Made by a program: the position numbers and the translations under genes
Assembly (NCBI GenBank): GCA_002110485.1
Contig: MOWL01000003.1
Location: 744,001 to 808,000 of the forward strand
Reading direction: 5' to 3'
Source: Emergomyces orientalis
Taxonomy: Eukaryota > Ascomycota > Eurotiomycetes > Onygenales > Ajellomycetaceae
Length of the DNA: 64,000 nucleotides
The notes under the pieces: model-generated
What the model was told of the DNA's origin: nothing
Seen by the model: the letters and a program-made list of their open reading frames with translations, nothing else
The model's database searches: none
Part shown: positions 48,901 to 58,727 of the stretch, in pieces
How the letters are laid out: each line of letters begins with the position of its first letter
Position numbering within the stretch: the first letter of the stretch is position 1

Positions 48901-50765
48901 CTAGTGGATTCCCCGCGATTGATGATCCATCAAACCAATTAATGGAATCACTTGATAGCTCACTACAGAATCTTACCATTCAAAATGCTCCAAGACGCGA
49001 AATACACAGTCAAATCTCACCTTCTAACATAGTCAGTGATAAAAGAAAACGGAAGCCGAACAAGGACCGAGCCTTTGCATATGCCACAAGCGCAGAGTCA
49101 TATACTGCTTTTTACACTGCGTTCGCGAACGGCATATCAACCGAACCCACATCATTGAAACCTCCAGACCTGCCTAAGATCCATAGGGATACGCTGCCCC
49201 CGCCACCACGTGGTTGGAACGCGGCTATGAAACACCCCTACGCCAGAGAATGGCGAATAGCCGCGGACCTTGAGTATAAAGCTCTTGAAGCATGTCAATG
49301 CTGGCAGGAGGTTGAAATCCCTTCTCAATCCGAAGTCCAAGCCCTACCCATGATATGGATATACACCTACAAATTTGATACAGATGGTTATCTAGTCAAA
49401 TTCAAAGCAAGATTAGTTGTCAGAGGTGATCTCTCATATAATGAAGTATCAGAGACCTATTCATCCACTTTAGCAATGAAAGTCTTCCGTGTTCTCATGG
49501 CAATCACTGCGGCATTTGATTTTGAAGCACATCAATTTGACGCCGTTAACGCCTTCTTAAACGCCCGAATCAAGCACACTGTTTATGTCATGCCAGCTCA
49601 AGGATATAGCTGCCCTGGCCGATATCTTCTTCTAAAGAGAGCTCTATACGGATTACCTGAGTCCCCTCTTTTATGGAATAACGAGCTCGGATCCCAGCTT
49701 CGAAAGCTAGGTTTACATTCAATTAGTGAGGAGCCATGTCTCTACACTAGTGAAAAGCTTACAGTGTTCTTCTATGTTGATGATATTGTGGTTCTGTATC
49801 ATAGAGATCACCGTGCAGAGTTTGAACATTTCAAACAAAATCTCACATCCGCGTACAACCTACGAGATATGGGAAATTTGAACTGGTTCCTCGGGATTCG
49901 TATCCTTCGAGACCGCCACGAACACAAGCTCTGGTTATGCCAGGACAGCTATATGGCTAAAATAGCCGTTAAATTTAACCTAGAACGTCTAACTCGCTAT
50001 CAAATGCCATTGCCTAAGGAAGACCTACGCCCATACGATGGTGTGGCATCCCCACAAGAGATCCACGCCTACCAATGCCGAATGGGATCACTAATCTACC
50101 CTGCCGTCGGAACGAGGCCGGATCTCGCATACGCCGCTAGCGCCCTAGCTGATTTTATGAAGAATCCGGGCCCTCAACACCGTGATCTAATTGACCGAGT
50201 AATTGCATTCGCTAATCAAACGCGCCATCTGGCGATTGAATACGCAGCTCCCGCGCCTAACTCGTCTACCCCAGATTTCATCATCCACGCGGATGCAGCA
50301 TTCGCTGATGACCCGACTACACGCCGGAGTACCCACGGCATGATATTCTCCTTATTTGGAGGAGTGATTGATTGGAAGTCATCCAAACAACGATCTGTGA
50401 GCACGTCCTCTACAGAATCTGAACTTCTTGCTCTATCCACTGCAGCAAAAGAGGCTATATGGTGGGATCGAGTCTTCAAACAGCTTGGTTTGAATACACA
50501 GTGCCAGCTCGTCATTCATAATGATAATCGGCAGACTATCCGTCTCCTAACCGCCGCAGCACCTCAATTAGCAACCAAGCTACGTCATGTTGACATCCAT
50601 AACCACTGGCTCCGTGAGCAAGTAGCCGCCGGGCGACTAGCTATCCAATGGGTGGATACCAATTCGATGATTGCCGACGGAATGACCAAGCCTCTTGGAG
50701 GTCAAAAACACGCCGAATTCGTACAAATGCTTGGTTTAACTGATATTAGCGCTCAGATTCGCTAA
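45930..50765 (+). CDS. Copia Gag-Pol polyprotein, 1611 aa
   Basis: One open frame with domains in Copia order. Gag occupies about residues 1-400, including a UBN2-like region and an atypical zinc knuckle (CICGIRHRFTEC, about 333). The aspartic protease has DTGANKHVCNN at about 438. The integrase has an HHCC finger (HTRLAHAG ... CEACGLGKMHS, about 580-625) and a DDE core (HFDIIHIE about 642, HTDGEKSL about 703, YTPEQNGLAER about 731). The reverse transcriptase shows YVDDIVVLY at about 1283. RNase H shows DAAFADDPTTRRSTHG and STESELLALSTAAKE (about 1453-1510). No stop or frameshift, so it appears competent to encode all retrotransposition functions. Gag and Pol are in a single frame, as in many plant and fungal Copia elements. 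Confidence 0.95.
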   Translation: MRFSEYIRINFAEEKSAVKTLKQTTTLLYRPTLLRFYINAYYTLIEHMMTTMANKEIILASEKDWDLWYDGVQAKAYALGFNEYIDLDTEEIPPPSKPPRYEVPEGYDTPEMAHASQSHLFLHKEHVAEYNVYLKSARELYTHIMSSIDPNIRLFLSKEVNPRKILKELKDYIAPTTRQREVELTNRFLKLSKPSEVRKRTPSDWLLEWENCLNLVLQYKVDGFTSERGNLYRFLNAAQAVHPEFTDFRRQELENTLITGKNPFSIREMINLFRSHCRTRVVEDRSKSTKQNAIFAAYQDRTTNAASENASENSAEKATTPAKPSDQSSISRPCICGIRHRFTECWYLNPDKHPAGWTPNPETAAKVKQLLKNPHTKRVVKNVLAKASRDQPSAVAAAFETSENDSESEEHTALATTAFTMEHGGSYQYPLQNSFIYDTGANKHVCNNLSRFENFEEVKESFLYAGNTKVAIQGTGNVWINVNSSKGVKRILLLNVAYIPNFHTNIAASPFFKKKGLGIDELNLTIVNSEWVAKFNLTYVHEKYVLEYNPIIKNSLNIKDTAFAVRSALPRPPIPATTNLWHTRLAHAGPEVLEHLPIEITGTKLANGPKTADCEACGLGKMHSIVSRRPMSRGSRPFEILHFDIIHIEESYNGLKYIAHLYDPYTHLHRIGCMKKKSESFEFIKNTILIIKKQMGIDVLKLHTDGEKSLSSMFEQWVRDEGILVERSAPYTPEQNGLAERSGGMIIKATRTLRIAARFPHNLWPEIAEAAAYLLNRTPTRALNWKSPNRVLVEYTQDADIIKSSELSHLRAYGCKAYVLNKKMPKMLKLAARAKIGFLIGYSSTNIFRIWLPQSNEIVESRDVLFDENTFFDPLNLPDEDVLESIILTTNGIQLRIANETDEEKVGEIEDSLSYMTPAVQKPAGVSEHGPPTAKSADPPTEDSTPEEPLTPEPTPPPPSVPIISPNGHDMPTPGSFPEAEISSEIMETPTSGFPAIDDPSNQLMESLDSSLQNLTIQNAPRREIHSQISPSNIVSDKRKRKPNKDRAFAYATSAESYTAFYTAFANGISTEPTSLKPPDLPKIHRDTLPPPPRGWNAAMKHPYAREWRIAADLEYKALEACQCWQEVEIPSQSEVQALPMIWIYTYKFDTDGYLVKFKARLVVRGDLSYNEVSETYSSTLAMKVFRVLMAITAAFDFEAHQFDAVNAFLNARIKHTVYVMPAQGYSCPGRYLLLKRALYGLPESPLLWNNELGSQLRKLGLHSISEEPCLYTSEKLTVFFYVDDIVVLYHRDHRAEFEHFKQNLTSAYNLRDMGNLNWFLGIRILRDRHEHKLWLCQDSYMAKIAVKFNLERLTRYQMPLPKEDLRPYDGVASPQEIHAYQCRMGSLIYPAVGTRPDLAYAASALADFMKNPGPQHRDLIDRVIAFANQTRHLAIEYAAPAPNSSTPDFIIHADAAFADDPTTRRSTHGMIFSLFGGVIDWKSSKQRSVSTSSTESELLALSTAAKEAIWWDRVFKQLGLNTQCQLVIHNDNRQTIRLLTAAAPQLATKLRHVDIHNHWLREQVAAGRLAIQWVDTNSMIADGMTKPLGGQKHAEFVQMLGLTDISAQIR

Positions 50766-50831
50766 AAAATCACCATTCATTCATTTTTCCTTATACTACT
50801 GCTTATATGCGGCTCATTTGGTGAGGGGGTA

Positions 50832-51163
50832 TGTCAAACACCTGATTATTAATCAAGCGCCAAACGGATGCATCGAACCATTCAAATCTCCACCAAATAC
50901 GCCACTTCATCTACTATCGTTATTTTTCTCCTAGTTTCCACCTAATTTGGATATTTCATTTGGTATATGACAGACTATTGATTATTGTATGTAACATGCC
51001 CCTATATGGGCATATTTTGTAATATAGCTAGCGAGAGATTCATGGTTATAAAAAGCCGTGGAAAACCTGTAGATATGGGGAAGGAGAGAGCCCAAAAAAT
51101 TCAATTTTTAACTTCACTTTTTCATTCGTACGCGAACATTCTACCATTTAAAAATCTCTCATA
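50832..51163 (+). repeat. 3' LTR of Copia element
   Basis: 332 bp, same sequence as the 5' LTR as far as read by eye. Preceded by the purine-rich GGTGAGGGGG (about 50820-50829), the polypurine tract for plus-strand synthesis. Confidence 0.92.
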
Positions 51164-51468
51164 GGTAGCGTAAAGTGTCGATGTGTCTGTGCTCAAGCCC
51201 ATGGATATCTCGCTTCCAATTACTTATCATTTTGTGATGCAAACACCCACGAGTGTGGTTAGCTCAGCTCAAGCTATTTCTAAACACATGAAGTTACTCA
51301 ATTCAAGTGAGAGTTCTCAAGTCCCTCAGATCAAGCAAACTTGGGCTCTCGTCCGGCCAATATTGACAAGTTGATGCTTACGGATAGAGGTAAACATCAT
51401 CAACAGTTAATTTTTGTGTCTTATCCAGCAATGAGTTCCTATTAAAAATGCTTTCATTTTCAATGAGT
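51164..51468. other. sequence between Copia and MITE-like element
   Basis: About 300 bp with no recognisable gene; a 63-codon open frame is present but featureless. Confidence 0.4.
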
Positions 51469-51983
51469 CAAAACAGACGGGAATATGTACAGACAAATGT
51501 GTAATCAAAATCAGGAAATCTGGGGGGCCTTTGACTGTGTCCTTTGATCACCGCAGAACCGCAGAAATTGGTTCAATGATCTCTGCCGTCCACAGGCCAG
51601 CACGGCCATTTGGGCCTACTAGGTCCATGGACCGCGATTCATGGACCCGTCAGGCCTAGTGGCCCCTGGATTCAGCATGGCAACTTAGATCACTGGATTT
51701 ACTGCACTTGGTCCTTAAGCTCAGGCCCTAAAAATCCTCTTCTTGGTCATTGTGCTAGTGCCCACACGATGTAGTCTCTGACTTTTTGTCAAGCTTCTTC
51801 TGCTGCTGTGCCTCTGGTCTGATTGGACTTAGACTCTCAGATTTGCACCCTAGCCCGCCCTCATTCAACTAATTAATCTCTATTTCGGGCACAGGGCCAC
51901 TCAGGCTGCATGAGCTCCAGTACAGGCCCTGAAGAGTCCTAGAACTTTTTGTTTCTTGTTTGTACATATTTCCGTCTGTTTTG
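51469..51983. mobile_element. 515-bp MITE-like non-autonomous DNA element
   Basis: The left end, 51469-51496, starts CAAAACAGACGG and runs on as AATATGTACA. The right end, 51956-51983, is its inverse with two mismatches over 28 bases (both A/G). The interior is non-coding and richer in GC than the surroundings. No clear target-site duplication was found, so the superfamily is undetermined. Confidence 0.7.
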
Positions 51984-52675
51984 GCATTGCCGCTCAGTCA
52001 AAGCTCTTCAGATTTTCCGTCATCTTGATTACGCATGACACGACCCTTGGTTTCTCTCTCTTGTTCACCACCGGCATCCACTGACACCACCATCTCTTCA
52101 TCGACGTTAGGCTCCCCGCCAAACACCAAATGCCGACCTGCGGTATTGTATCCTTAATCAAATGCAAATGATATGCAGGAGCATGGAGGTTTGGAATTTG
52201 GCACCAACTGTATAGAAGAGATCTCAATTTATAGCTATGAGTGATTGTCTTACGGCATTCTTCTTCGGCTGAATGTGTTCGATTGGCCACGACTTTGGTG
52301 TAGCTCTCAGGGATTGAGCTAGCACAAGCCGGTTTGGCTGTTAGCTCATCGGAGTGCATGTTTGCATTTATGCATTCCTGCAATTTGATTTTATCTTCTT
52401 GACTTACCCTCATTTATCATAAATGATCGGATCGGCTGAGTGGAAAATTGAGTCAAAATGGTGAGGGCCACAGTTTCAGATTTGGTTCAATGAAGGCCAT
52501 CTTAATTCTAGAAGACAAATAACCCTGGGAATACTCCGTACATATATTTGAGATGCCGATGTGACCATTCATATGTTCCATAACATGTGTGACACGCTCG
52601 TTGATGTGCATCTGGCCGTGCCTGCTTGTGGTTGGCTGATGAGTCTATTAGAACAGTATTGATACCGTTTCGCGA
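51984..52675 (-). pseudogene. unrecognised coding remnant on minus strand
   Basis: A 139-codon open frame (52413-51994) overlaps a more gene-like frame that reads GRHLVFGGEPNVDEEM and ends with an acidic, charged tail near 52,000; splice-like signals (gtaagac near 52,255, ataccgcag near 52,137) suggest a broken multi-exon gene. The family is not recognised. Part of it (52,130-52,176) resembles, in inverse orientation, the segment just downstream of the recombinase gene. Confidence 0.3.
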
Positions 52676-53543
52676 CCTTCGCGGCCCGGACCCAGAAGGA
52701 CGCCAAGGCGTGATAAAGATGGCCATGATTGGTGGAGGGATATCACTAGCTCTTCTCCAGCGGCTATTTCAGGCACCCTGTTGGTTTTAGAAATTTCTTT
52801 GACCTTTTTATTTTTGACTAGCCACTTTGTCTCGGGACAGCAGTCTCCCCAAGGCAGTAGCTTCCCCAAACCAGCAGCTGTTTCTACATTTCCTCCTGAG
52901 TCTTCTTGCACCGGCGAAGTATCGGATGTAATAGATCTGTTATATTGCCATATTCATATTCATTCCATTGTAATTATAATGTAATGGCTTTCTTGTAATG
53001 TGCGAGCCAAGGAACTAAAAATAAGCGAATATGTGTGGTTCGTCGGAGGTGCGTGGTTGGCCGATTTTCTACCATAATACGCCACGGAACATCCATTATG
53101 GCGAGTTCCAACACGAAGCTAGTATACTCGAATGATCGAAACTATTTTTGGTTGTGAAGATATACGCAGGTATGCCCTGGTATTTTCATTAGCGGGAGAT
53201 TGAAGACCCAGGGACTTCAGTCGATCATATTGCAGACGACCAACATCAACTCGAAGAGATGGCGAAACAGAAGGTATGAAGACCTACAACATGCTAATTT
53301 CTACCTACTAGTCAGGCGAGGATGTAGCTTTGGGCCCTGATTGGATAGACATGAAACAGTTTGAAACATCCCCGACAGTTCGTGCGGTCTTTTTGATAAC
53401 TTACTTATATGAAAGCAAGAGAATGAGAATGATTTGAGAGTTAATATATCAAGAGTTACCATGGAGGAAGCTTGAAGCCACTCTCCACCAATCACAGTCA
53501 TCTTTATCACGCCTTGGCGTTCTTCGGGTCCGGACCACCAAGG
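52676..53543. repeat. foldback-like inverted repeat, about 870 bp
   Basis: Arms 52676-52738 and 53483-53543 are inverse copies of about 62 bp, roughly 85% alike, sharing CGCCAAGGCGTGATAAAGAT. Differences are mostly transitions. The interior has no recognisable gene. A shortened relative of the arm occurs near 60,970-60,995. Confidence 0.55.
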
Positions 53544-53685
53544 ACCAAGCGACGCTCGCGAAGAAAGAAAAAGGATGGAATACACTCGATCTGAAGAGAG
53601 AGAGGATACGGAAGCCCCCGTGGCATGAGACAAGCTCGCAAAATCGACCGATATCTATATAACAAGTAACCAGAACCATGAAAAC

Positions 53686-55300
53686 GTGTTGAACAATGTG
53701 TCAAAGAATGCGTCACACACTGCACCAGACACTGAGGATGCAAATGCAAGACCTCGACAGACAATGAAATTCTCAACAAGGCTTGAAGACAACAACTTAG
53801 AACTGCTCAAGGCCTCGAAGAAAAAGGCTATGGTTCCTCGGGCCGCAGCAACATTGAAAAGTGGATTCGGGTCCAGGTTGACATTCTTGACAAGCTAGAC
53901 AACATCCACGCGATGATAACAGTGTTGACTCAAAAGATTGACAACTTGCAAACAACAAATGGACCCCAGGACTTCAGTGGAGAGAATGGATTAAACATGA
54001 ACAGGCTCGATGAACTTACAAGGCTCGTGATAGGGCTGAGAGAAACGATGACCTGACAAAGCCAGGCAATTGATATCTTAAAGATGAACTGCGAAGAGCT
54101 GAAAGCAGGTCAATAAATACTACAGGCTCAAAATTCGGATCTTAAAGAAGAGACAACTATCTTGAAAACTCAAATCAACCAACCGTCGTGGGCATCAATC
54201 GCCGCCATGGGTGCAGGTGAACACCCCCCCAACCCCACACCACCCCCGCCCTCCAAACCAAAGAATATGGACCAGAAGGACGCGCCACTATGCATCCAGA
54301 TCAGCACAGTGATCACATCTACACTCAGTGACAAGATGGAAGACTCCCTCACAAGATACCTGCCAGCAGAAGAAGTCAAAAACCGCGTGATAAAGGCACT
54401 GTGCAAGAACAAGTCAACAGAAGCTGCTGAACCCGCAAAGTAAACCTGACAGATAATAAGGCCGGAAGCATCGTCAAAATAACAGAAGAAAATGAGCTCA
54501 CAGATAAGAGGTTTAAAATTGTGAACATTGCATGACTCAAGGGAAAAGACTCCGACCTGGAAGCATCTGCATTACTTGGAATCTGGTTCGATAGCCTAGA
54601 AGCCACAGAATGGACCATAAACAATGAAATGGTCTTCAGACATAGATACCTGGGAAGTGTCAAGTTGTACCAGATTAAGAAAAAGAGATGCCACAGATGC
54701 CAAACATTTGATCACCTGGCATGAAATTGCAAGGAGGCACTTCGATGCAGAATCTGCACCAGTGAACATGACATGAACAACTGTCCACCCAAAGCTAGAT
54801 CTAAATGCGTAGACTGCAACAGCTATCACCTGACAGGAGCAAAAGAATGCAGAATCAAAATCAACACCATCAATATTCAATGACATCACAAACACTACGC
54901 ATACTACAACTGAATACAATGAGAACGAGAGCCATCATGGAAGCTCTCATCAGTGACTCAAAGACAATGAAGCTTGACATGCTACTTATACAAGAACCGC
55001 CCTTTACCTTCTACAAGATGCCTGTCCGACACCCCCAATGGAGAGTATTCAAGACAATGAACACGGATACTGAGGTCAAGAAACGCAGCCTGATATATGT
55101 CAACAAACGAATCTCCACTTCAGCCTACAGGCAAATGAAAACTGCGGCATTTTACGAGGAGAAAAGGGAAGATCGAGCGAGGGAAACAAAGTGGGAGGAG
55201 GGCTGGCTTTATATGCCTTCAGACCTACGCTGCCGCTCCCCCCAAGTAAACTTTCATAGACTATTGAACTGTTCAATGCGGAAAACGCAAAAGTACAGAC
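53686..55300 (+). mobile_element. LINE retrotransposon remnant (ORF1 and endonuclease start)
   Basis: Pieces of ORF1 run from about 53,690: a coiled-coil-like stretch (VDILDKLDNIHAMITVLTQK), WASIAAMGAGEHP, then a cysteine region (CHRCQTFDHLA-stop-NCK, CRICTSEHDMNNCPP, CVDCNSYHLTGAKEC) like the CCHC knuckles of Tad/I-type LINEs. ORF2 begins at about 54,890 with an apurinic-type endonuclease (RILQLNTMRTRAIMEAL, LLIQEPPF, RSLIYVNKRIST) and breaks off near 55,150. Several TGA/TAA codons interrupt it, including TGA for the usual W after HLA. No reverse transcriptase follows, so the element is truncated at its 3' side. Confidence 0.72.
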
Positions 55301-55605
55301 AATCAAACGCAATTCATATGATTCAGTGTTATTCCAGCAGTGTTACTGAGAGAGAAATATGAGAGAGAAACATGTGAAAGAAATATGAGAAAGTACAAAT
55401 TCATCTCATACCACTGTCTGCTTGAATATTTGACAAACAATCTCCATGATGTTGACTCCACAATTTTGAAAGCAGCAGAGGCAGGATCTGATGAACACCT
55501 CATTTGCAATCAAACCACACGGCTGAAGGCTTTGCAACTTGCTTGTTCATATCATTCTACAAACATGGCTGAGACGCAAGTACGTGCTTCTGCAGTCATG
55601 GTATG

Positions 55606-56222
55606 CTAATTGTACATGGTCTCGAGACGCTCTGTACGATTGAATGCGCGGGCGAATTCCTCGTTCGATGCCGCGGCCTGCTCCAGATGGGTGTAAGACA
55701 CACAATCTTGACAGACAGTGGCGAGTGCATGGGTGATCATAGCCAGGTTTTTGATCTGAAGATGAATACACGGTTAGAGATGAGATATGAAAAGCAGACA
55801 CTCTGCAATCTGCATCTCAGACACTCAGATTCAGACCCTCAAATTTATGCAGCTCATCATCGGACACCTGCGCACTTCCCTGATGTGTGTGTGACTTTGA
55901 AAGGAAACTCCTCCAGACATCTCTCCAAAATTCCCGGCCCAAATCCTCATACATTAGCTTATAATGGATCCTGCTGAGGATAGCATTGTCAAACTCATCG
56001 ACGTGGTTTGTAGTGAGAAACAAAACTCCTTCAAAATATTCAAGTTTGCGGAGGAAGACTGTCACGGAATGATCGTGGACTCCACCCACCGAACGCCCCT
56101 GCAAAAAAACATCGGCTTCGTCCACAAGGAGTATAGCGTTGAAATGGCTGGCGGTCTTGAATATGTTGGAAACATGATCCTCCAGACATCTATCCCCGAT
56201 CAATTCACCGGCAGCCACCTAA
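55606..56222 (-). pseudogene. 3' exons of an AAA+ ATPase gene, 5' part missing
   Basis: Reading down from an acceptor-like tgtttag at 56,223: AAGELIGDRCLEDHVSNIF, then the Walker B segment ILLVDEADVFLQGRS, FLRKLEYFEGVLFLTTNHVDEFDNAILSRIH (sensor/arginine-finger region) and YEDLGREFWRDVW. A second exon after cttcag at about 55,758 adds IKNLAMITHALATVCQDCVSYTHLEQA and ends at a stop near 55,606. This matches the C-terminal half of large fungal AAA ATPases with an N-terminal DUF7025-type region. The Walker A half is absent: directly upstream lies LINE sequence. Confidence 0.72.
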
Positions 56223-56805
56223 ACAGTAACATTAATACGATGTTCACCGTGTGGATAGACACGTCTCCGCTCTTCAGTTGTTTGGCGGCTACCACCTGAA
56301 TCGGTCGCTCCGTGCTGCCTGTTCGCTCCTTCAGGACATTGTTGACTCTTTCGCGTAGCTCTCCTGGTGTCTTGTCTCGCAACAGTACGGCCGTCTCGGG
56401 GTTGCATAGTTTGACTATTATCTCCCTCTCCTTGCTGTTCGTTTGTGCAGGTCGTGGCGTTCTGGGCTGGGGGGGCGTGCCGCCGGACCTGACTCTGTCG
56501 GCCCAGGTTGGGTTTCTGGCTGTCGGGTGTGTTGCTGCATGGTTGACCGCATTTTTGATGAGGGTGAGGTCGTCTGTGATGGTAGTCTTCGCGATGTGGT
56601 GGATCTGATTCAACTTATCGAGGATCTTGTGGGAGGAAGGCGTGGCTCTGGATTTTTTGGCATAAGCCTGTATGCTGTTCAGAAAGGATTCTAATGATTG
56701 ATCTGGTAGTTTTTGATGTTGTTCTTTTTCTAGGGCTAGCAATGCTGTTGCCTCTGCTATGAGTTGCGTCGCGTGCTCATGCAGATTTTGCGGCTGCACG
56801 CCCAT
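56223..56805 (-). mobile_element. LINE ORF1 fragment (minus strand)
   Basis: About 190 codons from the ATG at 56805: HATQLIAEATALLALEKEQHQ, a coiled-coil-rich middle, NPTWADRVRSGG, then KEREIIVKLCNP and ELRERVNNVLKERTGSTERPIQVVAAKQLKSGD, the pattern of Tad-like LINE ORF1. It stops abruptly where the AAA-ATPase exon begins, on the same strand. The frame is intact up to the join, unlike the LINE at 53,686. Confidence 0.7.
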
Positions 56806-57732
56806 ATGAGGCCACTTGGCCCTATTAGCTATGACTTCCGGGTATCGGGCCGTAGCCGAAAGTCAAGCCAATAAGATGACGTCAATTTAAGCTTAATTAC
56901 CCGCGCGGTTGTCGTGAAATTTCAAGAATTTGATATGAGCAGCGTGTGGTTGTTGGCAGCCTGCCTTCATAGGGATATTTTATTCCCTGGAACGCCCCCT
57001 TCCCCGGAGATCTATTTATTCCCTGTGATATCTTCACTCCCTAGGCTTCTCTTATCCCGCAGGGTGGCCTTCAATCTTTGGTTGAATCCTCCACGTCACT
57101 CGTCTTTTACTGATAATTGATATGGTGACTCAAGTCACATGGATTTCCAGATTTTCCTTTTCAATATTCTATAGACCGAAATATATTATTTCTTCAGTAT
57201 ATCGATGTACGGATCACTTCCAACGTGCTGAGATGTCAAATGACCTGTGACGGCTGATTGCGCGGAAATGAGTTTGCGCTCCATTCTTGTGAAATTCCAA
57301 AAATGGCCTGTAATATGACTCGATTTAGGAATGCGATCCGTTTTATTGTCGGCTTGCGTTCAAATCGCCACGACGTATATTCGTCATTTTGTATGAAGCA
57401 TAATAAACTTTTTATGACGTCATAAAATAACATTCATTCGCTCGATGCTCAATATTTTATCAATCATTCTCCGTCTGGTGGTGCGTCCATGGACTTTTGG
57501 CCTTTCCTATAATAATGTTGGCCATTATTTCTGCGTATCCGTTATTGTACCGCATATGTAGCACAATAATTTAAAGCCATTTATCGGGGTTTTTGTGCCC
57601 ATCCCCATAATGAAGCGCTTCCTCTAGCGCTAAAAATAGTGTAGAAGAAAAGGACTTGGAAGATACCGCTCTACACCCCATTTCCCCATTTCTGCATTTC
57701 TGGATTTGTGACAATTCCTCCATATTGGGGAG
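56806..57732. other. no gene seen
   Basis: AT-rich stretch between LINE fragments. It may include the LINE 5' UTR on the minus strand and unassigned repeat sequence. Confidence 0.4.
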
Positions 57733-58460
57733 TTGATGTCCATCAATGAAGCATTGCTTCTCATAAAACACTCCTGCGGGGCGCTTATTCCTGCCCAACT
57801 CCCGACTTACATATTCTCCGACAGTCAGGCAGCACTAAAGGCCATCTCCCGTCCCTTCCATCAGAGTGGACAGAAGATCATCTCGGAGATCTACAATAAT
57901 CTATCTAGCATATGTCGTAAGGGGTTGAATGTCCTCTTGCATTGGATCCCAGCTCACTCCGGCGTCCATCTCAACGAAGTCGCCAACGCAGAGGCCAAGG
58001 CATTAGCTCTTCCGGAATTTCCTGAGCCTCGAACGACAGTAAACAAGGCTAAGTCGAATGCAATTCGACAGGTGCGCCTTGAGGCCGACCTAGAGACCCC
58101 GACTGCTACAGGGAGCGCCGGCGCAAACCCCCCGGCAATGTGCCCACATACAAGAAAGATATATGACTCGCTCTCCAGTAAAGATGCCGCGATTCTCTGC
58201 CAGCTCCGAACAAGACATTGTAGAGTTAACGAATACCTAAGAAGAGTTAGAGCTACGGATTCGGATCAATGTGAATGTGGTCAAGGACCAGAAACCGTGA
58301 AACACTACCTTCTCAAGTGTGGGAGGCGGGGGAAAGGGTGAAAGAATGGAAAGCTCATGCACATCCGAACAGCCAAAGTACGAAGTCAATGTTGATGCTT
58401 GGTGATGGGCGGCTAGATGTGATTGTGTAGTAATTCTTTCTTAATGCAAAATAAAGTTTC
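57733..58460 (+). mobile_element. 5'-truncated LINE: RNase H and 3' end
   Basis: Open frame 57733-58341 encodes the RNase H domain of a Tad/I-type LINE: PTYIFSDSQAALKAI, LHWIPAHSGVHLNEVANAEAKA (the D and H-containing motifs), then TRHCRVNEYLRR and CECGQGPETVKHYLLKC, the usual tail with a cysteine finger. A short 3' UTR follows to about 58,460. This is the typical product of incomplete reverse transcription; it could be the same lineage as the minus-strand ORF1 fragment. Confidence 0.78.
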
Positions 58461-58727
58461 GTACATCATCGGTATTGTATGCATTTGATACGATATATGA
58501 GTAACTATCATTCCGTCCTCTCTCCAGGACCTTTTCCCAGTTGCCGCCCTCCGTCGTTCTTCCTTATTAAATCAGCCAATTCTTTCTCCCCTTCTCACTC
58601 GCTCATTTTCCCAAATCCATCCACTTTCATTATTTTGCCCCTCGTGGCCCCAATATCCTGTTGAATTTGTTCGCAAATTATCTACTCCCACTATAACAGC
58701 GCTTCTTCGCAGCTACGTACGTTCAGC

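Larger units (their letters stand above)
45527..51163 (+). mobile_element. complete Ty1/Copia LTR retrotransposon
   Basis: 5.6-kb element with two LTRs of 332 bp that look identical by eye, one 1611-codon Gag-Pol frame, a primer-binding site and a purine tract. A 5-bp target-site duplication GGTAG flanks it (45522-45526 and 51164-51168). It sits inside the larger accessory element, just downstream of the recombinase gene. Identical LTRs and an unbroken frame indicate a very recent insertion, in contrast with the decayed LINEs nearby. Confidence 0.95.
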
